A DNA stretch of 44,652 bases from contig NZ_QGSY01000331.1 of the NCBI RefSeq assembly GCF_003857035.1, forward strand, positions 1 through 44,652. Direction: 5' to 3'. The notes below the pieces were generated by a model that saw nothing but the letters and a program-made list of their open reading frames with translations, ran no database searches and was not told the DNA's origin. Made by a program: the position numbers and the translations under genes. Below are positions 17,671-24,641 of the stretch, one piece after another. Every line of letters begins with the position of its first letter. Position 1 is the first letter of the stretch. Source of the DNA: Micromonospora arida (GTDB taxonomy: Bacteria; Actinomycetota; Actinomycetes; Mycobacteriales; Micromonosporaceae).

Positions 17671-18135
17671 CTAGGCGCGCGCCCACTCCGGCGGTGGCAC
17701 CACAGCGAGCTGCGGTTCACCCGAGATCGGCTCGAGGGCGTGCACGACTCGGAGGTCTCCGTCGGCAGCGGCGTCGTCGTCGGTCATGACTCGTCCGCTG
17801 CTCCCGTCGGCACTGACCAGCAGCCACCGGTCGGGGTAGATGCTGCCGTCGTCGACCAGGGCCCGCACCCCGAAGGTACGCGCCAGGCTGACGGCGAGAT
17901 CCCGCTCGTTCCGCCCGGTGGCGTCGGCGAGTTCGGTGTCACCGGTGAGAATCCAGCCGAATCCCTCATCCTCGTCGGGCGGGGTGAACATGGCTATTGG
18001 ACGTGGATCGTCCGCCGCCCGGTCCTCGATCCGACCGACGTACACGGCGTCGGGGGCGATGCCGTGATCCTGCTGCAGGCGCCGGCGCAGCGCGGCCGCG
18101 GGCAACTCTTTCTCAAAGTGAATCTGGTACAGCAC
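17671..18135 (-). CDS. Uncharacterised 154-aa protein of the helicase operon
   Basis: Not recognised. The GTG start at 18135 begins 2 nt after the stop of the small upstream ORF. The N-terminus LYQIHFEKELPAAALRRRLQ looks like a small alpha/beta domain. It is followed by DAVYVGRIEDRAADDPRPIA, FGWILTGDTELADATGRNE and DGSIYPDRWLLVSADG. It is acidic, with no signal peptide or membrane helix, so a soluble cytoplasmic protein. The pattern (two related beta-rich halves, many acidic residues) would fit an immunity or inhibitor protein, but that is speculation. It precedes the giant helicase gene by 87 nt on the same strand and is likely co-transcribed with it. Confidence 0.7.
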   Translation of the reverse strand: MLYQIHFEKELPAAALRRRLQQDHGIAPDAVYVGRIEDRAADDPRPIAMFTPPDEDEGFGWILTGDTELADATGRNERDLAVSLARTFGVRALVDDGSIYPDRWLLVSADGSSGRVMTDDDAAADGDLRVVHALEPISGEPQLAVVPPPEWARA

Positions 18136-18137
18136 GT

Positions 18138-18319
18138 CTACCCCCGGTAGCTCTTGTAATGGCGGAACACGTCGAGTGCGCGCTCCTGCGCGGACTCGAT
18201 CAGGAACGGGTTCCGGGCCATGGCCGCCTTGGCCTATCTATGTCGTCACCAGCGGGATTGCACTTCCTGAGCGCGCCGAAGTCGGCTCTGCTGAATTGTT
18301 CGAGCCCTGGTTCGGTCAC
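18138..18319 (-). pseudogene. Small operon gene with an apparent 1-nt frameshift
   Basis: A GTG at 18319 overlaps the stop of the preceding gene (GTGA) and opens a frame reading TEPGLEQFSRADFGALRKCN, then PAGDDID. Around 18232 sense passes to another frame that reads AKAAMARNPFLIES and ends HYKSYRG, with a stop at 18138 two bases before the next gene's GTG. Joined by a single-base correction, the two halves give a protein of about 60 aa filling the gap between its neighbours exactly (182 nt, one short of a multiple of three). It is either a recent frameshift, a sequencing error, or two mini-ORFs (39 aa ending at 18200 and 27 aa from ATG 18221). Function unknown. Confidence 0.55.
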
Positions 18320-18567
18320 CGGCGCAGGCGGCGGGAGCAGGGGCCGTCGTGGCCGTCGCGGAGCAGGCAGCGCCGGCCGCCTGGCATCCGCAGGTCGCAG
18401 AAGACCCGGTGCCGGACGAGCTGATGGTCCTCTTCGGAGACGGTGGTCTCCCCCGGGTCCGTCGTCGGCAGCACCAGCATCCACCGGCCGATGACCCGGG
18501 CCAGGCGCTGTGCGGCGGGCAGGTCGGTGGCGACGACGGGCAGGTGGATGACGTACCGCTGGCTCAT
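18316..18567 (-). CDS. Small Cys/His (putative zinc-binding) protein
   Basis: This 83-aa protein starts at ATG 18567 in a 4-nt ATGA overlap with the DivIVA-like gene. The C-terminal half carries a C-x8-C-x4-H-x3-C arrangement (CDLRMPGGRRCLLRDGHDGP and the following Cys), typical of small actinobacterial proteins with a structural zinc site. The N-terminal half (YVIHLPVVATDLPAAQRLAR) is probably an alpha/beta element. No catalytic motif is visible. A truncated paralogue lies at 11216-11388. It is the second gene of the operon that ends with the giant helicase. Confidence 0.72.
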   Translation of the reverse strand: MSQRYVIHLPVVATDLPAAQRLARVIGRWMLVLPTTDPGETTVSEEDHQLVRHRVFCDLRMPGGRRCLLRDGHDGPCSRRLRR

Positions 18568-18866
18568 CGGGTGTGGCCCCGCTCGTTGCGGGTGCCGGCG
18601 TGGTCGCTCTGCCAGCGACGCAGTCCGGCTTTGATCCGGGCGGTCTCGCGGCGGCTCTCGGCGAGAGCGGCGTAGACGGCGGCCATGTCGACGGCGACCC
18701 GGTCGAGGAAGGCGTACACGTCGTCGGGGTTCAAACCGCGACGTCCGAACCCGACTGGCGCGAAGCGACGCTCACGCACCTGCCACGGCAGCAGACTTGT
18801 GTACGCAGCGGAGCGGTAGGTAGCGCCACCGCTCGCCGTCCCTGGTCGCTGGTTCTTGGCGTTCAT
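18564..18866 (-). CDS. Short DivIVA-domain protein
   Basis: 100 aa from ATG 18866. The frame is open further upstream, but that region is the promoter area of the divergent XRE gene. A basic, Gly/Arg-rich N-terminus is followed by PVGFGRRGLNPDDVYAFLDR and a coiled-coil-like helix (VAVDMAAVYAALAESRRETA). The GLNPDDVYAFLDRVA segment is the membrane-curvature-associated DivIVA N-terminal motif, but the usual long coiled coil is missing. Short forms like this are frequent in Micromonosporaceae. It heads the minus-strand operon and is divergent from the XRE/DUF397 pair across 231 nt. Confidence 0.78.
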   Translation of the reverse strand: MNAKNQRPGTASGGATYRSAAYTSLLPWQVRERRFAPVGFGRRGLNPDDVYAFLDRVAVDMAAVYAALAESRRETARIKAGLRRWQSDHAGTRNERGHTR

Positions 18867-19016
18867 GTCTGCCTGCCTTCCTGATGCGGAGGGGCGAGGG
18901 GTGTTCGGGGAACACGGCGGCCGTTCGGGGGACCGGCCAGCCACCGTGCTGTGACCAGCCTGCGACAGTCCGCAGTGGAAACGCAACGTTCCAAGCCGCG
19001 ATTTCGCTGTTGTGCA

Positions 19017-19045
19017 TTGACTTTCTTTGCTGAAACCCGTAGGAG
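19017..19045 (+). promoter_or_regulatory. Probable promoter of the XRE regulator gene
   Basis: TTGACT (19017-19022) and TAGGAG (19040-19045) are separated by 17 nt, a good match to a vegetative sigma-70-type actinomycete promoter. They lie in a locally AT-richer stretch, about 50 nt before the ATG at 19098. Confidence 0.5.
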
Positions 19046-19057
19046 TTGCAGGAGCAG

Positions 19058-19077
19058 GTCACGCAGTGTTGCGTGAC
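19058..19077. promoter_or_regulatory. Palindrome, candidate XRE operator
   Basis: The sequence is a perfect inverted repeat of GTCACGCA and TGCGTGAC with a GTGT spacer, 13 nt downstream of the -10 box and 20 nt before the XRE start codon. Its position would let a bound dimer block transcription, fitting autoregulation by the XRE protein. Which protein binds it is inferred. Confidence 0.5.
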
Positions 19078-19097
19078 GGAACCAGGGAGTGTGCGGG

Positions 19098-19985
19098 ATG
19101 CCCGAAGACATCGGATCGACCGTGCCGCGTCGGCAGCTCGGCCGGCTGCTGCGACAGTTCCGCAACGAGGCCGGGGTAACGCTCGACGCCGCCGCCGAAG
19201 CCCTCGAATACAGCCGGCAGAAGATCTGGCGCCTCGAATGCGGCCAGGGCTCGGTCCGTGTCCTCGACGTCAAGGCGATGTGCGAGCTGTACGGGGTGTC
19301 GCCCGAGATGACCGAGGCGATGCGCGGTCTGGCCGCGGAGACCAAATCGAAGGGCTGGTGGCACGCGTACGGCGATGCGGTGCCGAGCTGGTTCGAGCTG
19401 TACGTGGGCCTGGAATCCGCCGCGGCTCGACTGCGGGAGTACGGCGAGACGCTGATTCCTGGGTTGTTGCAGACGCGCTCCTACGCCCTTGGACTCTTTC
19501 AGCCTGGGAGTCGGCTGAGCCCCGAGGAGCGTGAGCAAGCAGTCGAGGTGCGGCTACAACGACAGGCGTTGCTTAGGCGTCGACTGCCAAAGCCCCCACG
19601 CTTGGACGCAGTGCTCTCCGAGGCGGCACTCCGTCGAGTGGTCGGCAGCCACGGCGTAATGTCCGACCAGCTCAAACATCTGCTCAAAGTCTCCGAGCAG
19701 CCGAACATCTCAGTGCAAGTGGTGCCGCTCGCTGCCGGGCCGCATCCTGGAGCGGTCGCTGGCTCGTTTGTGATCCTCGAGTTCCCGACAACTAACGGGG
19801 GTCGGACTGCGCCGGAGCCCTCAGTGGTTTACAGCGAGTCGCTGACCGGGGCGCTCTACCTGGATAAGCCGGAGGAGCTGATGGCCTACGAGGACACCTG
19901 GAGAGGACTGACGGCCCTCGCGCTCGGCGCGGCAGAATCAAGAGACATGATCAAGAGGATCATCGAGGAGATGCGGCATGACTGA
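19098..19985 (+). CDS. XRE-family regulator with DUF5753 domain
   Basis: The ATG at 19098 follows GGGAG by 8 nt and gives 295 aa. Residues about 10-70 form an XRE helix-turn-helix (RQLGRLLRQFRNEAGVTLDA, EYSRQKIWRLECGQG). The rest is the DUF5753 ligand/partner domain with WFELYVGLESAAARLREY near 100 and TLIPGLLQTRSYALGLF. It overlaps the DUF397 gene by 8 nt. XRE-DUF5753/DUF397 pairs are abundant in streptomycetes and relatives (the WhiJ/BldB-like sets) and influence differentiation or behave like toxin-antitoxin pairs. The palindrome in its leader suggests autoregulation. Confidence 0.9.
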   Translation: MPEDIGSTVPRRQLGRLLRQFRNEAGVTLDAAAEALEYSRQKIWRLECGQGSVRVLDVKAMCELYGVSPEMTEAMRGLAAETKSKGWWHAYGDAVPSWFELYVGLESAAARLREYGETLIPGLLQTRSYALGLFQPGSRLSPEEREQAVEVRLQRQALLRRRLPKPPRLDAVLSEAALRRVVGSHGVMSDQLKHLLKVSEQPNISVQVVPLAAGPHPGAVAGSFVILEFPTTNGGRTAPEPSVVYSESLTGALYLDKPEELMAYEDTWRGLTALALGAAESRDMIKRIIEEMRHD

Positions 19986-20181
19986 TCTGACCGGCGCCAT
20001 CTGGCGTAAGAGCACCCGCAGCGGTGACAACGGCGGCAACTGCGTCGAGGTCGCCACGAACCTCGCCGAGGTCGTCGCCGTCCGCGACTCGAAGGATTCC
20101 ACGGGACCGCTCCTCACCTTCACCGCCCGGGCATGGACCGACTTCCTCACCACTGCCAAACGCGAGGGACGCGGCAGCTAG
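19978..20181 (+). CDS. DUF397 small regulator partner
   Basis: This 67-aa protein begins inside the end of the XRE gene (8-nt overlap, so coupled). The DUF397 signature is complete: WRKSTRSGDNGGNCVEVA at the N-terminus, then VAVRDSKDSTGPLLTF and a final AWTDFLTTAK helix. DUF397 proteins are partners of adjacent XRE-DUF5753 proteins in actinomycetes. The biochemical action of this family is not settled; binding to and modulation of the XRE partner is the usual inference. Confidence 0.93.
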   Translation: MTDLTGAIWRKSTRSGDNGGNCVEVATNLAEVVAVRDSKDSTGPLLTFTARAWTDFLTTAKREGRGS

Positions 20182-20185
20182 TTCG

Positions 20186-20216
20186 GCGTCGTGCCCACGG
20201 CGTGTATGCACGACGC
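20186..20216 (+). terminator. Hairpin after the XRE-DUF397 pair
   Basis: GCGTCGTGC (20186-20194) and GCACGACGC (20208-20216) are perfect 9-bp arms around a 13-nt loop, starting 5 nt after the DUF397 stop. There is no T-tract, which is common for actinomycete terminators. Confidence 0.5.
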
Positions 20217-20538
20217 GGCCCCCTGGCAACTACCCCGACGTCTGAGAGTTGAGAGCGGCGACAGCGCGGTGAAACTGCACGTGCTGCGACTTCGGCAGGA
20301 GCACCGCGGGCCCGCCCCAGGCAGTGGGCGTGGTGTCAGTCGACGTCGGTCGGACGCCAATTGCGCCTCCGGGAATTGCACGTCGATGACCTACATCAAT
20401 CAGGCCTGCCCCTTTAACTGCCGTCAACAGTTGTCCGACCACCGACAGCGTCCATCTGAGCCGGATAGCTGACAGGGCCATTCTTCGACCACCGCGCTAA
20501 TCTGCCTTCGGCGGGTTCTTATAAAACGCGGCTACCCG
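20217..20538. other. Intergenic region without a gene
   Basis: I see no convincing ORF in these 320 nt. The part after about 20390 is less GC-rich than the surroundings and presumably holds the promoter of the caspase-like gene (a TATAAA string lies at 20520-20525), but no -35 box is convincing. Confidence 0.35.
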
Positions 20539-20550
20539 AAGGAGAATGTC

Positions 20551-21054
20551 ATGTTCATAGTGGCGACTCAGGATCCGAATACGCGAGGCCAATCTGCAGG
20601 GCCAGATTCGGGAGCGGCTGCCTGGGGCGCTCTCCTGCCCATCGACGCCGGCCTCACTCAGGCCGAGGCGGATCGGCAGTTGGCCACCTACCTGGCCGGG
20701 GTGCAGGCTGGTGAGCCGCTGTGCATCCGCGCGCACGGCAACGACGAGGAAATCGGCGACGCCGAAGCCGGCGCCAAGGACTGGGGCTGGACCTACAAGA
20801 AGCTGGCCAGAATGCTCGCCACCCACCTGACCGCCACCCCGAGCGTCGTCCTGATCCGGTCGTGCGCCGAAGAGGTGACCAACTTCCCTACTCAGATGGC
20901 GGTCCGCCTGGAGGCGAACTGGCCGGGCGCGAACCACCTCGATGGGGTCGTCATCTACGGCTACAACACGTCTGTCAAGGTCAGCACACCCGTTCCCTCG
21001 CCGCAGCAACTGACCAAGAACGTCCAGATCCAGCCGGTCATCGTCTCGTTGTGA
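20551..21054 (+). CDS. Small protein with a caspase-like (clan CD) His/Cys arrangement
   Basis: A 167-aa protein with a strong ribosome site (AAGGAG at 20539-20544, 6 nt before ATG). No signal peptide. The layout resembles a minimal clan CD peptidase core: strand LCIRAHGNDEEIGD with H62-G63, a Lys/Trp-rich middle (AKDWGWTYKKLARMLATHL), strand VVLIRSCAEEV with C105, a helix TQMAVRLEANWPG, then a further strand DGVVIYGYN. His-Gly and a Cys at the ends of successive strands are the catalytic pair of caspase-fold enzymes (C11, C25, C80, CHAT). I cannot confirm activity; a catalytically dead or unrelated Rossmann-like protein is possible. It is followed by a MazG-like gene and a nuclease-helicase gene on the same strand. 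Confidence 0.55.
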   Translation: MFIVATQDPNTRGQSAGPDSGAAAWGALLPIDAGLTQAEADRQLATYLAGVQAGEPLCIRAHGNDEEIGDAEAGAKDWGWTYKKLARMLATHLTATPSVVLIRSCAEEVTNFPTQMAVRLEANWPGANHLDGVVIYGYNTSVKVSTPVPSPQQLTKNVQIQPVIVSL

Positions 21055-21198
21055 CCGACGACGGTACCTAGCAATTCCTTCCGTACGGCGATTCTCTCAG
21101 CATTCTGGGATTGCCGCGCCGAACTGGCGCATCCGCACGAAATTGATGCTTGAGACTATTCCAGTAGTCCGAGCGCCGGTCTCGTGCGGTGCGTCAGT

Positions 21199-21271
21199 AC
21201 CGGAGGGCGTCGAGCCGTCCGTCGTCTACAGCAAATCGCTGGCCGGGGCGCTCGATCGCGACAAGCCATCG
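21199..21271 (+). pseudogene. Fragment of an XRE/DUF5753 gene
   Basis: The frame reads VEPSVVYSKSLAGALDRDKP, closely matching the EPSVVYSESLTGALYLDKP segment near residues 238-256 of the intact DUF5753 protein at 19098-19985. Only about 70 bp is left. It is in frame with the MazG-like gene downstream, so that ORF appears longer than the real gene. It is a remnant of a second regulator copy. Confidence 0.65.
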
Positions 21272-21322
21272 GACCGCCGTCGACGCCAGGCACTGGTACG
21301 CGGGTCTGCCATGCTTCACGCC

Positions 21323-21658
21323 ATGGACGACCTGACGGGCCGCGTACGGGCATTCGCGGAGGAACGGGACTGGCAACAGTTCCACACGCCCAAGAACCTG
21401 GCCATGGCGCTCGCTGGCGAAGTCGGTGAGCTGATTGCCGAGTTCCAGTGGCTCACGCCGGAGCAGTCTGCGGCGGTCATGGCTGACCCGGACGCGGGTA
21501 GTCGGGTGAGGGCCGAGATCGGCGACGTCATGATCTATCTGACTCGACTCGCCGACGTGCTCGGCATCGACCTGGTGGAGACGGCTCTGACCAAGCTCGA
21601 GGATTCGGCTCGCCGCTACCCAATTGAGCAGGCTCGCGGTTCGGCGGCGAAGCGGTAA
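21323..21658 (+). CDS. MazG-like nucleotide pyrophosphohydrolase
   Basis: 111 aa from ATG 21323 (ATG 21311 adds four residues; no clear ribosome site favours either). The all-alpha MazG/dCTPase fold is shown by E33 and E36 in LAGEVGELIAEFQW and E65 and D68 in RAEIGDVMIYLTRLA, the four acidic residues that bind Mg and the triphosphate. FAEERDWQQFHTPKNLAMAL at the N-terminus is typical of small house-cleaning pyrophosphohydrolases, which hydrolyse (deoxy)nucleoside triphosphates to monophosphates. It precedes a nuclease-helicase gene by 137 nt on the same strand. Such a pair could act on nucleotides and nucleic acids in phage defence; that is inference. Confidence 0.88.
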   Translation: MDDLTGRVRAFAEERDWQQFHTPKNLAMALAGEVGELIAEFQWLTPEQSAAVMADPDAGSRVRAEIGDVMIYLTRLADVLGIDLVETALTKLEDSARRYPIEQARGSAAKR

Positions 21659-21682
21659 CCGCAGGCAGGATCGACATGGCGC

Positions 21683-21808
21683 TTAGTTGATCTCTTCGCT
21701 ACAGTCCATCACGTAGAAGCGCGTCACGACGGGCTTTCGGCGGTTGCCGGACACGCCCCCCATGCGCACGATCACTTCGTGCTGCCCGGGGGCAAGTGTT
21801 GTCAGCAT
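21683..21808 (-). pseudogene. Antisense 3' remnant of an unknown gene
   Basis: A 41-aa minus-strand frame from ATG 21808 reads LTTLAPGQHEVIVRMGGVSG, then RRKPVVTRFYVMDC and a TAA at 21683. The alternating hydrophobic pattern is protein-like and unlike shadow frames nearby, suggesting the tail of a displaced gene. It overlaps the first 13 nt of the nuclease-helicase gene. No family assigned. Confidence 0.35.
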
Positions 21809-23706
21809 TCCGCATTTCCGCCGATGGTCTGCTGCGCCTGAGTGGCACCGGCATGCTCGCAGACCGGATCGTGGAGCAGATTGGTCGCAACGTGAGCCCG
21901 GCAGAACGTCGTTCCTGGTCGCACAGCCTGGCGGTGCTGGGGCAGGATCTCACCGACGCGGGCCTGGGCCAGGTGGAGATGCTGGTCGAGTACCAGTTAC
22001 CGCTGACCAGCAAGCGGGTGGACGTGGTGCTTGCCGGTGTGGACCCCGGCACGTCCGACGACTCCTACATCGTCGTCGAGTTGAAGCAGTGGTCCTACGC
22101 CGAGTCCCATGAGGGTTCTGACACCCTCGTGGCGGTCGAGCACACGCGTGGCCCACGGCTTCACCCTGGCGTCCAGGTCGAGCTTTACTGCGAGTACCTG
22201 ACGGACTTTCTCGGCATCCTCGCCGAGCAAGGGAATCCGGTCCGTGGGGCGGCGTACCTGCACAACGCGACCGACCGCGACATCCGTGATCTGTTCGATC
22301 GCCAGGCGACCGAGCAGAGCCGAATCTTCACCAAGCAACGGCGGGGCCAGTTCCTCGATTACCTACGTACTCACCTTGCCCCGGCCTCTGGCGCTGGCGC
22401 GGCTGACCGTTTCCTGACCAGCTCGGTTCGACCCAGTAGGCACCTGCTGCGGTACGCCGCCCAGGAGCTGAAGAATCGATCGCGCTTCACGCTGCTGGAT
22501 GAGCAGCGCGTGGCGTACGAGTTGGTGATGCACGCCGTGGAGAAGGCACGGTCGGCGGACCGTAAGTCCGTCGTGGTCGTCTCGGGCGGACCGGGCAGCG
22601 GAAAGAGCGTGATCGCCCTATCCGTGCTGGGCGAGTTGGCACGCCAGAACCGCTCCGTCATGCACGCCACGGGCTCGCGGTCGTTCACCCAGACCTTGCG
22701 GCGGTATGCCGGTAAGGGCTCGACCCGGCTGAAGAATCTGTTCGGCTACTTCAACAGCTTCATGTCCGCCGAACGCAACGGTCTGGACGTCCTGATCTGC
22801 GACGAGGCGCATCGCATCCGGGAGACCTCCGTCAACCGCTTCACGCCGAAAGCTCGACGGGAGGAGGCTCGCTCGCAGATCGACGAACTCATCGCCGCGG
22901 CCCGGGTGCCCGTCTTCCTGCTCGACGAGCACCAGGTGGTGAAGCCGGGCGAGTTGGGCAACGTCGAGGTCATCTCGTCGTACGCGAAGCAACTCAAGCT
23001 CGACGTCGAGATCGTGTCCTTGCACGGCCAGTTCCGCTGCGGCGGCAGCGAAACCTACGAGGGATGGGTCGTTGACCTGCTCGGTCTGGATGGTGGCGAG
23101 CCGTCGGTCTGGACCGGTGACGGCAAGGTCGACCTACGTCTCGCCGAGTCGCCAGAGGAGATGGAGGCCTTCCTCGCGAGCAAGCAGGCGCCCGGCGTGA
23201 CCGCCAGGATGTCCGCCGGGTACTGCTGGCCGTGGAGCGATCCGCGATCGGATGACAGCCTGGTGCCGGACGTGGAGGTAGGCGGATGGTCGCGACCCTG
23301 GAACGTCAAGAGTGACCGTAGCGTCGGCGAGGCACCAGGTAGCGCGTTCTGGGCCACCGACCCGAACGGTTTCAGCCAGGTGGGCTGCGTCTACACGGCG
23401 CAAGGCTTCGAGTACGACTGGTCAGGCGTCATCGTCGGGCCGGACCTGGTTGCTCGGGACGGCCGGCTGGTCACGCGACGCGAGGAGTCGAAGGATCCGG
23501 CGTTCCGCAGCAGCAAGGCGGTCAGCGATGCCGAAGCGGACCTGCTGATCCGCAACACCTACAAGGTCCTACTGACCCGCGGGATGAAGGGCACGATCGT
23601 CTACTCCACCGATCCCGAGACGCGGGAGTACCTCGCCTCGATGGTCAAGGTGATCCGGTCGGTCGAGACGGTCTACGAGGCGGCAACCGACGCCGACCTG
23701 AGCTGA
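21796..23706 (+). CDS. PD-(D/E)xK nuclease fused to a DUF2075 (Schlafen-type) helicase
   Basis: A 636-aa protein. The start is GTG 21796 (TTG 21799 is the alternative), behind a G-rich stretch. Residues about 15-190 are a PD-(D/E)xK-like nuclease: D76 in QLPLTSKRVDVVLAG and E95-x-K97 in YIVVELKQW. Residues about 230-625 are a DUF2075 superfamily-1-type helicase with Walker A GGPGSGKS (264-271), Walker B LICDEAH (334-339), QFRCGGSE, VYTAQGFEYDWSGVIVG and LLTRGMKGTIVYS (motif VI-like). The helicase part resembles the Schlafen C-terminal helicase. It lies directly behind the MazG-like gene. Restriction of foreign nucleic acid is the likely job; substrate (DNA or RNA) cannot be read from sequence. 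Confidence 0.85.
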   Translation: MLSAFRISADGLLRLSGTGMLADRIVEQIGRNVSPAERRSWSHSLAVLGQDLTDAGLGQVEMLVEYQLPLTSKRVDVVLAGVDPGTSDDSYIVVELKQWSYAESHEGSDTLVAVEHTRGPRLHPGVQVELYCEYLTDFLGILAEQGNPVRGAAYLHNATDRDIRDLFDRQATEQSRIFTKQRRGQFLDYLRTHLAPASGAGAADRFLTSSVRPSRHLLRYAAQELKNRSRFTLLDEQRVAYELVMHAVEKARSADRKSVVVVSGGPGSGKSVIALSVLGELARQNRSVMHATGSRSFTQTLRRYAGKGSTRLKNLFGYFNSFMSAERNGLDVLICDEAHRIRETSVNRFTPKARREEARSQIDELIAAARVPVFLLDEHQVVKPGELGNVEVISSYAKQLKLDVEIVSLHGQFRCGGSETYEGWVVDLLGLDGGEPSVWTGDGKVDLRLAESPEEMEAFLASKQAPGVTARMSAGYCWPWSDPRSDDSLVPDVEVGGWSRPWNVKSDRSVGEAPGSAFWATDPNGFSQVGCVYTAQGFEYDWSGVIVGPDLVARDGRLVTRREESKDPAFRSSKAVSDAEADLLIRNTYKVLLTRGMKGTIVYSTDPETREYLASMVKVIRSVETVYEAATDADLS

Positions 23707-23778
23707 TCAACCGGTTGGTCTCGGCAGCGCAAACCGTGCGGGTAGGGTCAGTCACGGTCGACGAAAGGCAGATCAACC

Positions 23779-24615
23779 ATGACGATTCCCCATCTTGCGG
23801 CAGCCGACGGCACCACTCTGCCGGCGATCGGGCTCGGCACGTACCGGCTGAACGGCTCGGCGGGTGTCGACGCGATCGGTCAGGCGATCCGGGCGGGCTA
23901 TCGGTTGATCGACTCGGCGGTGAACTACGAGAACGAGGGCGCGGTCGGCCGGGCCGCCCGGTCGGCCGGTGACGTGCGGGACGAGCTGATCGTCACCTCG
24001 AAGCTGCCAGGGCGGCACCACCGCTACGACGAGGCGCTGACCACCATCGAGGAGAGTGTGTTCCGCACCGGTCTCGACCGGGTCGACCTGTACCTGATCC
24101 ACTGGCCGAACCCGAAGGTCGACCTGTACGTGCAGGCGTGGCGGGCGCTGATCGAGGCGCGTGAACGTGGCCTGGTGCGGCACATCGGGCTCTCCAACTT
24201 CCTGCCCGAGCACATCGAGCGGCTGGTGGCCGAGACCGGGGTCGCCCCGGTGGTCAACCAGATCGAGGTACACCCGTACTTTCCGCAGCAGGAAGCGATC
24301 GACTACCACCGGGAGCACGGCATCCTGGTGCAGGGTTGGAGCCCGCTCGGCCATGGCAACGACCTGCAGCAGCATCCCGTCGTCGTGGAGATCGCCACCG
24401 CGCACGGCGTCAGCCCGGCGCAGGCGATCCTCGCCTGGCACGTGGCCCGTCAGGTGATCCCGCTGCCCAAGGCCGCCTCCCCGCAGCGGCAGGTCGAGAA
24501 CCTGGACGTCTTCGGCATCAAGCTCACCGACGCGCAGGTCGAGGCCATCACCGCGCTGGGCCGCCCGGACGGGCGGCTCTCGGACCAGGACCCGGCGGTG
24601 TACGAGGAGTTCTGA
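23779..24615 (+). CDS. Aldo/keto reductase (AKR5-like)
   Basis: A 278-aa soluble NADPH-dependent reductase of the (beta/alpha)8 barrel family that reduces aldehydes or ketones, of the 2,5-diketo-D-gluconate reductase type. The catalytic tetrad is complete: D45 and Y50 in YRLIDSAVNYENE, K75 in VTSKLPG, H108 in LYLIHWPNP. The cofactor-phosphate loop IPLPKAAS is present near residue 235. The ATG at 23779 follows GAAAGG. The length is normal. It stands alone, converging on the phospholipase gene across two hairpins. Confidence 0.95.
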   Translation: MTIPHLAAADGTTLPAIGLGTYRLNGSAGVDAIGQAIRAGYRLIDSAVNYENEGAVGRAARSAGDVRDELIVTSKLPGRHHRYDEALTTIEESVFRTGLDRVDLYLIHWPNPKVDLYVQAWRALIEARERGLVRHIGLSNFLPEHIERLVAETGVAPVVNQIEVHPYFPQQEAIDYHREHGILVQGWSPLGHGNDLQQHPVVVEIATAHGVSPAQAILAWHVARQVIPLPKAASPQRQVENLDVFGIKLTDAQVEAITALGRPDGRLSDQDPAVYEEF

Positions 24616-24641
24616 CTGAGCCGACGTGCGAGCGCCGTGAC

